Source: Millisia brevis NBRC 105863 (GTDB taxonomy: Bacteria; Actinomycetota; Actinomycetes; Mycobacteriales; Mycobacteriaceae). From it: a stretch of DNA of 64,000 nucleotides. The position numbers were made by a program, and so were the translations under genes. Of the stretch, positions 36,176-44,981 are shown piece by piece. A model generated the notes under the pieces. That model ran no database searches, had not been told where the DNA came from, and saw nothing but the letters and a program-made list of their open reading frames with translations. The stretch covers positions 1-64,000 of the forward strand of contig NZ_BCRN01000010.1 of the NCBI RefSeq assembly GCF_001552615.1, read 5' to 3'. Numbering within the stretch: position 1 is the first letter of the stretch; the number at the start of each line of letters is the position of its first letter.

Positions 36176-37558
36176 ATGACCGCCATTACCGATCGCCCCG
36201 TGCCGGGCACCAGAAGCCTCGACGAGGTCCGCGAGGCCGCGGCCCGCACCTACGAGTTGGATCGGGCTCACGTCTTCCACTCGTGGTCGGCGCAGGCGAA
36301 GATCAAGCCGATGGTGATCAGCGCCGCCGAGGGCAGCTACGTCTGGGACGGCGACGGCAATCGGCTGCTCGACTTCTCCTCGCAGCTGGTCAACACCAAT
36401 ATCGGCCACCAGCACCCCAAGGTGGTCGCCGCGATCCAGGAGCAGGCGGCGAAGCTGTGCACCGTCGCCCCGCAGCACGCCAACGAGGCGCGCTCCGAGG
36501 CGGCCCGGCTGATCGCCGAGCGCACCCCCGGTGAACTGAACAAGGTCTTCTTCACCAACGGCGGCGCCGACGCGATCGAGCACGCGATCCGCATGGCCCG
36601 GCTCTACACCGGCAAGTACAAGGTGCTCTCGCGCTACCGGTCGTACCACGGTGGCACCGAGACGGCGATCAACGTGACCGGCGACCCGCGGCGCTGGGCC
36701 AACGATCACGGCAACGCCGGCACCGTGCACTTCTTCGGGCCGTTCCTGTACCGCACGCACTTCCACGCGACCACCGAGCAGGAGGAGACCGAGCGGGCCC
36801 TGGCCCACCTCGACGAGGTGATCCGCCTCGAGGGCGCCTCGACGATCGCGGCGATCGTGCTCGAGTCGATCCCCGGCACCGCGGGCATCATGGTGCCGCC
36901 GCCCGGCTATATGGCCGGCGTGCGCGAGCTGTGCGACAAGTACGGCATCGTGTTCATCGCCGACGAGGTGATGGCGGGCTTCGGCCGCTCCGGCAAGTGG
37001 TTCACCATCGACCACTTCGACGTGATCCCGGACCTGCTGACCTTCGCCAAGGGCGTCAACTCCGGCTACGTGCCGCTCGGTGGTGTGGCGATCTCCCCGG
37101 CGATCGCGCAGACCTTCGACGAGCGCCCCTACCCGGGAGGCCTGACCTACTCGGGTCACCCGTTGGCGACGGCGGCGGCGGTCGCGACGATCAACGCGAT
37201 GGCCGAGGAGGGCATCGTCGAGAACGCCGCGCGCGTCGGCGAAGAGGTGATCGGACCCGGTCTGGCGGAGCTGGCGGCCAAGCATCCGAGCATCGGCGAG
37301 TACCGCGGCCTGGGCGTCTTCTGGGCACTGGACCTGGTGTCGAACCCGGAGACCCGCGAGCCGTTGGCGCCCTACGGTGCGTCGAGCCCGGCGATGGATG
37401 CCGTCGTCGCCGCCTGTAAGTCGAACGGGCTGTTGCCGTTCGCGAACTTCAACCGTATCCACGTGGTCCCGGCCTGCACGGTGACCGACGACGAGGTCCG
37501 CGAGGGTCTCGCGATCCTCGACAGTGCCCTCGACGAGGCCGACAACCACGTCGGCTGA
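36176..37558 (+). CDS. Class III omega-aminotransferase (beta-alanine/GABA type)
   Basis: 460 aa PLP aminotransferase. D263 in I-A-D-E-V-M-A-G-F-G-R and PLP lysine K292 in T-F-A-K-G-V-N-S-G-Y-V-P-L-G-G are intact. The sequence S-Y-V-W-D-G-D-G-N-R-L-L-D-F and Y-P-G-G-L-T-Y-S-G-H-P-L-A fits the beta-alanine/aspartate-aminotransferase-family subgroup. With mmsA it forms a two-step route from beta-alanine (or 3-aminoisobutyrate) to acyl-CoA. ATG 36176 follows GGGAAG. The last 32 nt of the gene are included in a tandem repeat that runs past the stop. Confidence 0.9.
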   Translation: MTAITDRPVPGTRSLDEVREAAARTYELDRAHVFHSWSAQAKIKPMVISAAEGSYVWDGDGNRLLDFSSQLVNTNIGHQHPKVVAAIQEQAAKLCTVAPQHANEARSEAARLIAERTPGELNKVFFTNGGADAIEHAIRMARLYTGKYKVLSRYRSYHGGTETAINVTGDPRRWANDHGNAGTVHFFGPFLYRTHFHATTEQEETERALAHLDEVIRLEGASTIAAIVLESIPGTAGIMVPPPGYMAGVRELCDKYGIVFIADEVMAGFGRSGKWFTIDHFDVIPDLLTFAKGVNSGYVPLGGVAISPAIAQTFDERPYPGGLTYSGHPLATAAAVATINAMAEEGIVENAARVGEEVIGPGLAELAAKHPSIGEYRGLGVFWALDLVSNPETREPLAPYGASSPAMDAVVAACKSNGLLPFANFNRIHVVPACTVTDDEVREGLAILDSALDEADNHVG

Positions 37559-37627
37559 GGCCCTCGACGAGGCCGACAAGCACGTCGGCTGAGGCTCTGG
37601 ACGAAGCCGACACGCACGTCGGCTGAT
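37526..37627 (+). repeat. Three 34-nt tandem copies of the aminotransferase 3' end
   Basis: Units start at 37526, 37560 and 37594. Copy 1 is coding and ends with the gene's own TGA; copies 2 and 3 carry the same stop triplet plus 1 and about 6 substitutions respectively, so they have diverged with distance. Period 34 is not a multiple of 3. Confidence 0.9.
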
Positions 37628-37653
37628 CGTCGGCGGCCGAGCCCGCCATGAAA

Positions 37654-37699
37654 TGAACCCCGGTTCCGCCCTTGACGGCAAGGGTGGAACCGGGGTTCA
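37654..37699 (+). terminator. 21-bp hairpin terminator after the mmsA-aminotransferase operon
   Basis: Arms 37654-37674 and 37679-37699 are complementary apart from one G-T wobble, with a 4-nt ACGG loop. It ends 10 nt before the next gene's ATG. Confidence 0.85.
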
Positions 37700-37708
37700 C
37701 TTCTTGGC

Positions 37709-38338
37709 ATGGCGTACCGCCGCACCCCCGCCGTGCTCGACCGCCTCGCCGGCACCCGTGAGTCGATCCTGCGCGGCGCCACCGAGGTGCTCAGCGAATC
37801 GGGCTACGCGGGGTGCACCATGTCGGCGGTCGGAGCCCGGGCCGGGGTGGGCACCGGCACGATCTACCGCTTCTTCGCCGGCAAGGGCGAACTGTTCGCC
37901 GAGGTCTTCGCCTACGTCAGCAGCCGCGAACTCGACCGGGCCCGCGAGGCGGCGCTGGCCGTCTTCGACGGGCCGGGGGAGCGGCGCACGGCGGCCGCGA
38001 TCGTCGCGGCCGTCGACACCTTCTGCCGCCGCGCCTTCGCATCCCCGCGATTGGCTTATGCGCTGATCGCCGAACCGGTCGACCCGCTGGTCGAGGCGCA
38101 GCGCCTGGAGTTCTACGCCGGCCACGCCGACGTCTACGCCGCGATGATCGCCGACGGGATCACCGCCGGCGAACTGGTACAGCAGGATCCACGCACCACC
38201 GGCGCCGCGATCGTCGGCGCCGTCTCCGGGGCGCTGATCGCCCCACTCGCCCGCGGCGAGGTCGACCACACGGTGATCGACGCGCTGCCGGCCTTTGTCG
38301 AACGGGCGCTGGGCGAGATCCCGGCCACGGGAAGGTGA
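37709..38338 (+). CDS. TetR-family transcriptional regulator
   Basis: 209 aa. N-terminal HTH (about 15-62: T-R-E-S-I-L-R-G-A-T-E-V-L-S and G-V-G-T-G-T-I-Y-R-F-F-A-G-K-G-E-L-F) with a hydrophobic, Ala-rich ligand domain. Its stop lies immediately before the AidB-like acyl-CoA dehydrogenase, whose GTG alternative would overlap it, so the two are co-transcribed and the dehydrogenase is its likely target or reporter of ligand. The ligand may be an acyl-CoA or fatty acid (inference). Confidence 0.88.
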   Translation: MAYRRTPAVLDRLAGTRESILRGATEVLSESGYAGCTMSAVGARAGVGTGTIYRFFAGKGELFAEVFAYVSSRELDRAREAALAVFDGPGERRTAAAIVAAVDTFCRRAFASPRLAYALIAEPVDPLVEAQRLEFYAGHADVYAAMIADGITAGELVQQDPRTTGAAIVGAVSGALIAPLARGEVDHTVIDALPAFVERALGEIPATGR

Positions 38339-38343
38339 CGGAT

Positions 38344-39978
38344 ATGGCCACGCATACTGTGACGAATCAGGTTCCGCCGCTGGTGGATTACGACGTCTCC
38401 GATGATCCGGCGGTCCTGGAGGCGCTCGCGCGCTCCGATGCGCAGCACGCCCTGGACGAGGTGCACGCCCTCGGCCGGCTGGCCGGCAGCGCCGAGGCGA
38501 TCGCACACGGCGAACGGGCCGAGCAGAATCCGCCGATCCTCGACACCCACGACCGGTACGGCAACCGCGTCGACGAGGTGCGCTACGACCCCTCGTACCA
38601 CTGGCTGATGAACACCGCCGTCACCCACGGGCTGCACGGATATCCCTGGGCCGCAGCCGATCCGCACGCCCATCTGGTGCGCGCGGCGAAGTTCGGCATC
38701 TGGTCGCAGGTCGACGCCGGCCACGGCTGTCCGATCTCGATGACCTACGCGGTCGTCCCGGCGCTGCGCGCGAACGCGGAGCTGTCCGTGCGCTACGAGC
38801 CGCTGCTGACCGCCCGCGTCTACGACTACGGCCTGCGCGCCCCGGCGACCAAGCGCGGGCTGATCGCCGGCATGTCGATGACCGAGAAGCAGGGCGGCTC
38901 GGACGTGCGGGCCAATACGACCACCGCGGTGCCCGCCGCCGACGGCAGCTACCGGATCACCGGACACAAGTGGTTCACCTCCGCGCCGATGAGCGATATG
39001 TTCCTGACGCTCGCGCAGGCTCCCGGCGGTCTGTCCTGCTTCCTGGTGCCGCGCGTCCTCGACGACGGCGGCCGCAATGTCTTTGCCCTGCAACGCCTCA
39101 AGAACAAGCTGGGCAACAAGTCGAATGCGAGCAGCGAGGTCGAGTACGACAACACCGTCGCCTGGTTGGTCGGCGACGAGGGCCGCGGCGTGCGCACGAT
39201 CATCGAGATGGTCAACATGACCCGTCTCGACTGTGTACTCGGCACCGCGGCGGGCATGCGCAAGGGCATCGCGCACGCCGCCCACCACGCGGCGCACCGC
39301 AGCGCCTTCGGCCGCACCCTGGCCGATCAGCCGCTGATGCGCAATGTGCTCGCCGACCTCGCCGTCGAGTCCGAGGCGGCCACCACGGTGGGCCTGTGGC
39401 TCGCTGACCTGACCGACCGGGCGATGGCCGGGGACGACGCCGCGACCGCGCTGCGCCGGATCGCGTTGGCCGTCACCAAGTATCACGTCTGCAAGCGCGG
39501 CTCGATCCACGCGGCCGAGACGCTGGAATGCCTGGGCGGCAACGGCTACGTCGAGGAATCCGGGATGCCGCGGATCTACCGGGAGGCACCGCTGCTGTCG
39601 ATCTGGGAGGGTTCCGGCAATGTCGCGGCCCTCGACGTGCTGCGCGCGATGGCGAAGAGCCCGGCGGTGGTCGGTGCCTTCTTCGACGAGATCGGCCTCG
39701 CGACCGGGGCCGATACCCGATTCGACGCCGCGCTGAGCCGATTGCAGGCGCAGCTGGGCGACCTCGACGCGATCGAGTTCCGGGCCCGGCGGATCGTCGG
39801 GGATATGGCGATGCTGCTGCAGGGATCGCTGCTGCTGCGGCACGGTCATCCGGCGGTCGCGGACGCTTTCGTCGCCAGCCGACTCGACGGCGATCGCGGC
39901 GATGTCTTCGGCACCCTGCCGCGCTCGGTGGATACCGCGGCCATCATCGAACGGGTCACGCCCAAGGTCGCAGTCTGA
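38344..39978 (+). CDS. AidB-like acyl-CoA dehydrogenase
   Basis: 544 aa, longer than ordinary acyl-CoA dehydrogenases and matching the AidB subgroup: an N-terminal extra domain (about 1-150), M-T-E-K-Q-G-G-S-D-V-R in the FAD region, and the C-terminal L-G-G-N-G-Y-V-E-E-S / I-W-E-G-S-G-N-V block. E. coli AidB is linked to protection from alkylation; most homologues have no defined substrate. ATG 38344 has GGAAGG 8 nt upstream; GTG 38335 overlaps the TetR stop and is an alternative. Followed by an acyl-CoA ligase gene. Confidence 0.87.
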   Translation: MATHTVTNQVPPLVDYDVSDDPAVLEALARSDAQHALDEVHALGRLAGSAEAIAHGERAEQNPPILDTHDRYGNRVDEVRYDPSYHWLMNTAVTHGLHGYPWAAADPHAHLVRAAKFGIWSQVDAGHGCPISMTYAVVPALRANAELSVRYEPLLTARVYDYGLRAPATKRGLIAGMSMTEKQGGSDVRANTTTAVPAADGSYRITGHKWFTSAPMSDMFLTLAQAPGGLSCFLVPRVLDDGGRNVFALQRLKNKLGNKSNASSEVEYDNTVAWLVGDEGRGVRTIIEMVNMTRLDCVLGTAAGMRKGIAHAAHHAAHRSAFGRTLADQPLMRNVLADLAVESEAATTVGLWLADLTDRAMAGDDAATALRRIALAVTKYHVCKRGSIHAAETLECLGGNGYVEESGMPRIYREAPLLSIWEGSGNVAALDVLRAMAKSPAVVGAFFDEIGLATGADTRFDAALSRLQAQLGDLDAIEFRARRIVGDMAMLLQGSLLLRHGHPAVADAFVASRLDGDRGDVFGTLPRSVDTAAIIERVTPKVAV

Positions 39979-40112
39979 CCTCCGGCCGCCTGTCGGGGGC
40001 CCGGCTCGCAGGACTACATTCCTTCGCTGTGACCTGTCCGACGCTTGCTACTGTCGAGTAGGTTGAGATCGGGCGGGCGACGTCGCTCGCGTCGGAATCG
40101 CGAAGGGGCCCC

Positions 40113-41756
40113 ATGAACCTTGTGCACCAGATCGTCCAGCCGGTTCGTTCGGCCGTGGAGGCGGTACATGCCCTGGAGCGCATGCAGTCCCGCGGCATCG
40201 TCGATGTCCGTCGCCCCGATCGCGCCGTCCTGTTGGCGGTCCGCAACCGCAAGTACGGTCCGCAGGCCGGGCCGATCATGCAGTCGGCCGCCAAGTATCC
40301 GGACCGGATCGCCGTCATCGACGATCTCGGGACCCTGACCTACCGCGAGCTCGACGAGCGGTCGAATGCGCTGGCCCGGGCGCTGCGGGCGACCGGCCTG
40401 CCCGAGGGCGCGGTGATCGGCTGCCTCGCCCGTGATCACCGCGGCCTGCTGCTGGCGATCAGCGCGTCCGCTCGCGGCGGCTTCCGGCTGGCGCTGATGA
40501 ACACCGGCTTCGCCAAGCCGCAGTTCGCCGAGGTCGCCGAGCGGGAGAAGATCCGGGCGGTCCTGTTCGACAGCGAATTCGACGAATTGCTTTCCGGCCT
40601 GCCCGAATCGGTGGAGCGGTACCACACCTACGTCGAGGAGGGCGCCGACCCGAAGGTGCCGAGCATCGACGATCTGATCGCCGGTCAGGACACCACGGCG
40701 CCGACCCCGCCGACCAAGCCGGGCGGGTTCATCATCCTGACCAGCGGTACCACCGGGCTGCCGAAGGGTGCACCGCGCAGCGCGGTTTCGCCGCTGACCC
40801 CGGCGATGTTGGTCGACCGGATCCCGTTCCCCCGGCAGGGCACGATGCTCGTCGCCTCCCCGATCTTCCACTCCACCGGCTTCGCGATGTGGAGCATCGG
40901 TGCGGTCCTGGCCGATACCGCCGTGCTGATGCGCCGCTTCAATCCCGAGCGGGCGCTGGAGCTGATCCAGCGCGAGCGTGTCGAGATGCTCGTCGCCGTT
41001 CCGACGATGCTGCACCGCATCCTGCAACTCGGCCCCGAGGTGATCGGCCGATACGACACCTCGAGTCTGAAGGTGGTGCTGGTCTCCGGGTCCGCGCTGT
41101 CGACCGACCTGGCGAAGCGCTGGCAGGACACCTTCGGCGACAACCTGCACAACCTCTACGGGTCGACCGAGGTCGCCGTCGCCAGCGTCGCGCAGCCGCA
41201 GGAGTTGCGCCTGGCCCCCGGCACGGTCGGGCGTGCGGTGGTCACCACCCGGATCGCCCTGTTCGACGCCGACGGCAAGCCCGTCACCGAGCCCGGCGTC
41301 AGCGGCCGCATCTTCGTCAAGGCGGTCACCCCGTTCGAGGGCTACACCGACGGGCGGCACAAGGACTTCATCGACGGCTACATGTCCAGCGGCGATATGG
41401 GGCATTTCGACGAGAACGGCCTGCTGTTCGTCGACGGCCGTGACGACGACATGATCGTCTCCGGCGGCGAGAACGTCTATCCGCAGGAGGTCGAGGATCT
41501 GCTGCTGCATCGCGAGGACGTCAGCGATGTCGCGATCATCGGGGTCGACGATCCCGAATTCGGTCGGCGGCTGCGGGCTTTCGTGGTGGCCGGCGAGTCG
41601 TCGAAGCGCGACCCGCAGGAGCTCAAGGACTACGTCAAGGCGAATCTGGCCCGCTACAAGGTGCCGCGCGACATCATCTTCATCGACGAACTGCCGCGCA
41701 ATCCCACGGGCAAGATCCTGCGGCGAGTGTTGGCCGAGAAGGACACTCAGGGCTAG
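40113..41756 (+). CDS. Fatty acid / acyl-CoA synthetase (FadD-like)
   Basis: 547 aa adenylate-forming ligase. ATP P-loop L-T-S-G-T-T-G-L-P-K-G (209-219), L-Y-G-S-T-E-V, hinge G-R-D-D-D-M-I-V-S-G-G-E-N-V-Y-P and catalytic lysine K534 in N-P-T-G-K-I-L-R-R. It activates a carboxylic acid to its CoA ester. An N-terminal stretch of about 50 residues before the AMP-binding domain is rich in charged residues, as in mycobacterial FadD proteins. Substrate unknown; context with two acyl-CoA dehydrogenases fits fatty-acid catabolism. Confidence 0.9.
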   Translation: MNLVHQIVQPVRSAVEAVHALERMQSRGIVDVRRPDRAVLLAVRNRKYGPQAGPIMQSAAKYPDRIAVIDDLGTLTYRELDERSNALARALRATGLPEGAVIGCLARDHRGLLLAISASARGGFRLALMNTGFAKPQFAEVAEREKIRAVLFDSEFDELLSGLPESVERYHTYVEEGADPKVPSIDDLIAGQDTTAPTPPTKPGGFIILTSGTTGLPKGAPRSAVSPLTPAMLVDRIPFPRQGTMLVASPIFHSTGFAMWSIGAVLADTAVLMRRFNPERALELIQRERVEMLVAVPTMLHRILQLGPEVIGRYDTSSLKVVLVSGSALSTDLAKRWQDTFGDNLHNLYGSTEVAVASVAQPQELRLAPGTVGRAVVTTRIALFDADGKPVTEPGVSGRIFVKAVTPFEGYTDGRHKDFIDGYMSSGDMGHFDENGLLFVDGRDDDMIVSGGENVYPQEVEDLLLHREDVSDVAIIGVDDPEFGRRLRAFVVAGESSKRDPQELKDYVKANLARYKVPRDIIFIDELPRNPTGKILRRVLAEKDTQG

Positions 41757-41805
41757 GTCGGGTGTTTCGACCCCGCCGATCATCGGGTGATGTGATGATG
41801 GCGGG

Positions 41806-42720
41806 GTGGCGGAACCCGATCGGCAGCACGGCGAGTTGGAGCATCGGCGCTACGGATCGGTGACCGTTCTGGTGCCGGCCGAGGGCGCCGCCTACCCCAA
41901 CGGCGGCACGGTGGTGGTCGCCGGCGCCGATGCGACGCTGCTGATCGACCCGTCCCTGGCGGTGCGGGCCGATTCCGCCGACCCCGACGCGCTGATGATC
42001 AGCCACGCCCACGAGGATCACCTCTCGGGCGTGCGGCACTTCGACGTGCCGATCCACGGCCACCACCTCGACATCGCGGCGATCCGTTCGCCGGAGGTGC
42101 TGCTCGACGGCTTCGGCTATCCACCCGATCGGCGGGAGGAGTTCGCGCGCACCGTATTACCGCCCTTCGGTCTGATCGAACGGCCGGACGCGATCGCGGT
42201 CCCGACCGGTCATCGCTTCGACCTCGGCGGCGGCGTGAGCGCGACCGTCGTGCACCTGCCGGGCCACACCGCCGGCCACTGTGGGGTACTGGTGGAACCG
42301 GACGGCTTCTTCTTCATCGCCGACATCGACCTGACCGGCTTCGGCCCCTACTACGGCGACGTGGGCAGTTCCCTCGCCGGCTTCATCGCCTCGATCGAGG
42401 CGGTCGCCGACGTCGAGGCCCGCTGGTACGGGACCTTCCATCAGAAGGGGGTCGTCGAGGGCCACGGCGTGGTGCGCGAACGGTTGGCCGCCTACCGCGG
42501 GGTGATCGACACCCGGCGCCAACGGCTGCTCGACCTGCTCGCGGAACCGGCGACCCTCGCGCAGATCGCGGAACACCGCCTGGTGTTCCGACCGCACGTC
42601 GACGCCCCGCACGTCGAGACCGTCGAACGCCGCACCGCCCGGCTGCACCTGGACGCGCTGCTCGCCGATGGAGCGGTCGTCGAGGCGGAGCCGGGGCTCT
42701 TCCGTGCCGCTCCGGGGTGA
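41806..42720 (+). CDS. Metallo-beta-lactamase fold hydrolase
   Basis: 304 aa. Zinc motif H-A-H-E-D-H (67-72), further ligands in H-T-A-G-H and the D in A-D-I-D-L-T, plus a C-terminal helical/winged region (about 220-300) typical of the longer MBL thioesterase-like or glyoxalase II-like enzymes. GTG 41806 is the first in-frame start. A thiol-ester hydrolase role is plausible, but the substrate is unknown. Confidence 0.83.
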   Translation: MAEPDRQHGELEHRRYGSVTVLVPAEGAAYPNGGTVVVAGADATLLIDPSLAVRADSADPDALMISHAHEDHLSGVRHFDVPIHGHHLDIAAIRSPEVLLDGFGYPPDRREEFARTVLPPFGLIERPDAIAVPTGHRFDLGGGVSATVVHLPGHTAGHCGVLVEPDGFFFIADIDLTGFGPYYGDVGSSLAGFIASIEAVADVEARWYGTFHQKGVVEGHGVVRERLAAYRGVIDTRRQRLLDLLAEPATLAQIAEHRLVFRPHVDAPHVETVERRTARLHLDALLADGAVVEAEPGLFRAAPG

Positions 42721-42901
42721 TCCCGGGGCCGGTGTCGGCGTGCGGACGGGGTCGTCATCGGACCGGCACCGGAGTGATACGCGTCCGTCGACCTGCTGAA
42801 ACCTGCCAATTGGTATTTTCTAGGGGTGGGGTTGTCGACGGACACCCCGGACGCGTCGGCGACAGGTCACCGGGGCTCCACACGATCAAGGGCAGGGCGT
42901 C

Positions 42902-43309
42902 ATGGCAGCAACCGAGGACTCGCGGGCGACGGCGGAGTTGGCCGACCGCGTCGCCGGGAGTGCCGACGCGCGCGCCTACGTCCAGCGGTACGCCCGGCTG
43001 ATCGAACGCAACCCGTCCACCCCGCGCCCGGTCCGCGACCGCATCGCCGTGCTGATCCGGCGGATCGCCGACCCGGAGCCCCCATATCTGCGGGTACTGC
43101 CCGAGGCGCTCGCCGTGCTGGTCGCCCTGCTCGTCGCGGCCGGATTGGTGGTCGCGGGCTGGATCGACGCGGTACCGCTGCACCTGTTCGCGGCGGTCTG
43201 CGGCGGCCTGCTGATCGCTCACCCGATCCTCGTGCGGCAGTACCGCCGATGGACGGGGCGCCGTCGGGCACGGACCGTCGAGGAGCTCGACGTGCTGCTA
43301 CCGTCGTGA
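42902..43309 (+). CDS. Small hypothetical membrane protein
   Basis: 135 aa. A charged N-terminal half (about 1-60) is followed by two adjacent predicted membrane helices (about 64-85 and 90-108) and an Arg-rich C-terminus. I do not recognise the family. It precedes the flavoprotein oxidoreductase gene by 65 nt on the same strand and may be co-transcribed. Confidence 0.6.
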   Translation: MAATEDSRATAELADRVAGSADARAYVQRYARLIERNPSTPRPVRDRIAVLIRRIADPEPPYLRVLPEALAVLVALLVAAGLVVAGWIDAVPLHLFAAVCGGLLIAHPILVRQYRRWTGRRRARTVEELDVLLPS

Positions 43310-43374
43310 CCGCCGACCGATCGTCGCGGCAGGTCGCATACCCGCCGGCGGTTCCGGCGTCCCGAGGAGGCCCC

Positions 43375-44538
43375 GTGAGTCAACCCGCCGCCCGCACCCG
43401 TCGTCCGGCCTGGAATCGGAAGAATCCGTATGCCGCCGAGGTCCTCGAGAGCCGGCGGATGTCGGGGGAGGGCTCGGAGAAGGACGTCCGGCACTACCGC
43501 TTCGCGATCGGCGACAGCGGACTCGAGTACCAGGTGGGCGACGGTCTCGGCGTTCGGCCGATCAACGATCCGGCCCTGGTGGACGCGATCATCGAGGCGC
43601 TCGGGGCGAGCGGGGATGTCGAGATCGCCGGCAAGGACGCCGATCTGCGGACCGTGCTGTCCACGCAGGTCGAGATCTCGGTGCCGTCGACCGATCTGCT
43701 CGAGGCGATGGACGGGCGCACCCACGACGGGGAGTTGGAACACGTCCTGGCCACCCGCGACAAGCAGGCCCTCGAGGCGTGGCTGTGGGGGCGCGACGTG
43801 CTCGACGTGCTGCGGATGGCGCCGCTGGGCTGCCTGAGCCCCGACGAATTCGTGGGCCTGCTGGGGCGGTTGCAGCATCGGACCTACTCGATCTCGTCGA
43901 GCCCGCTGTCGCATCCCGGCGAGATCCACACGATCGTCTCGACGGTGCGCTACCGGTCGGCCGAGCGCGACCGCGGCGGGGTTTGCTCCACCTATCTGGC
44001 GGACCGCATCGAGACCGGCGACCGGGTCGGGGTGTTCATCCTGCCCAACCGCTCCTTCCGGCTGCCCGCCGACGACGCCACCCCGGTGATCATGGTGGGC
44101 CCCGGCACCGGTGTCGCACCGTTCCGGGCGTTCCTGCACGACCGGCGCGGGCGCGGTGCGAGCGGCCGCAACTGGCTCTTCTTCGGGGAGCAGCATCGGG
44201 CGAGCGACTACCACTACCACGAGGAATTCGAGGAATTTCTCGCCGACGGCACCCTCGACCGACTCGACCTGGCCTTCTCGCGCGACCAGCCGCCCGCCGA
44301 GGGTGTCGCCAAGGACTACGTGCAGAACCACATGCTGCGCCACGGCGCCGACCTCTACGCGTGGCTCGAGGAGGGCGCCCAGCTGTACGTCTGCGGGGAC
44401 GCCACCCGGATGGCGAAGGACGTCGACACCGCGCTGCACCGGATCGTCGGCGAGCACGGCGGTCTGAGCGACGACGCCGCGGAGGACTACCTCAGCGCGC
44501 TGCGCAAGGACAAGCGCTACCTGCGGGACGTCTACTGA
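43375..44538 (+). CDS. CysJ-like FAD/NADPH oxidoreductase lacking a flavodoxin domain
   Basis: 387 aa. FAD-binding domain with R-T-Y-S-I-S-S-S-P and G-G-V-C-S-T-Y-L, NADPH domain with G-P-G-T-G-V-A-P-F-R-A-F, Y-V-C-G-D-A-T-R-M-A-K-D-V and the terminal K-R-Y-L-R-D-V-Y typical of sulfite reductase flavoprotein and P450-reductase relatives. There is no FMN-flavodoxin domain, so it must pass electrons to a separate carrier or directly to a haem/Fe-S partner. GTG 43375 is preceded by GAGGAGG. No sulfite-reductase gene is adjacent. Confidence 0.85.
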   Translation: MSQPAARTRRPAWNRKNPYAAEVLESRRMSGEGSEKDVRHYRFAIGDSGLEYQVGDGLGVRPINDPALVDAIIEALGASGDVEIAGKDADLRTVLSTQVEISVPSTDLLEAMDGRTHDGELEHVLATRDKQALEAWLWGRDVLDVLRMAPLGCLSPDEFVGLLGRLQHRTYSISSSPLSHPGEIHTIVSTVRYRSAERDRGGVCSTYLADRIETGDRVGVFILPNRSFRLPADDATPVIMVGPGTGVAPFRAFLHDRRGRGASGRNWLFFGEQHRASDYHYHEEFEEFLADGTLDRLDLAFSRDQPPAEGVAKDYVQNHMLRHGADLYAWLEEGAQLYVCGDATRMAKDVDTALHRIVGEHGGLSDDAAEDYLSALRKDKRYLRDVY

Positions 44539-44579
44539 GCCCCGTGCGCCCCGGCCGTCGGCTCGGGTCGTGATCGGGT

Positions 44580-44927
44580 TCAGATGGTGATCAGCCGCAG
44601 GACCAGCACCGCGAGCGATACGACGAGGAAGCCCGCCGCCGGCAGGTAGTCGCGGTCGTTGATCCGCAGGTGCGCGGCGACCGCGGCGATGAAGTACGCG
44701 ACCAGCCCGACCGCGGCGGCGACGCCGATCGGCCACCACACCAGGCCGACCAGCAGCCCCGCCGCGCCGGCGATCAGGGCGGCGGCGAGCAGCGGAATGT
44801 GCTCGTCGGGGAAGCCGACCGCGTAGATGCCGTCGACGAAGTTGCGGTTGCGCGTCAGCTTGCCGTAGGCGGAGAACCCGAGGACCGCCGCCAGAACCAA
44901 CGACACGCATGCGGTGGTGATGAACAC
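44580..44927 (-). CDS. DoxX-like small membrane protein
   Basis: 115 aa with four predicted membrane helices, and the G-F-S-A-Y-G-K-L-T start region typical of DoxX/DUF4267-type proteins. In mycobacteria DoxX homologues take part in membrane thiol-oxidative-stress complexes, but here no such partner is adjacent. Convergent with the flavoprotein gene, which ends 41 nt away. Confidence 0.7.
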   Translation of the reverse strand: MFITTACVSLVLAAVLGFSAYGKLTRNRNFVDGIYAVGFPDEHIPLLAAALIAGAAGLLVGLVWWPIGVAAAVGLVAYFIAAVAAHLRINDRDYLPAAGFLVVSLAVLVLRLITI

Positions 44928-44981
44928 CCTGACCGACCCCCTCCTGCGCCCGGAGCGTTCCGGAACCGCGGCCCCGTCATG

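Noticed and set aside
32926-36249. 1107-codon minus-strand frame upstream of PucR
   Set aside because: The PucR family N-terminus is at 34497; the rest is antisense to mmsA.
37526-37627. CRISPR array
   Set aside because: Direct abutting 34-nt repeats without spacers, derived from the aminotransferase coding end.
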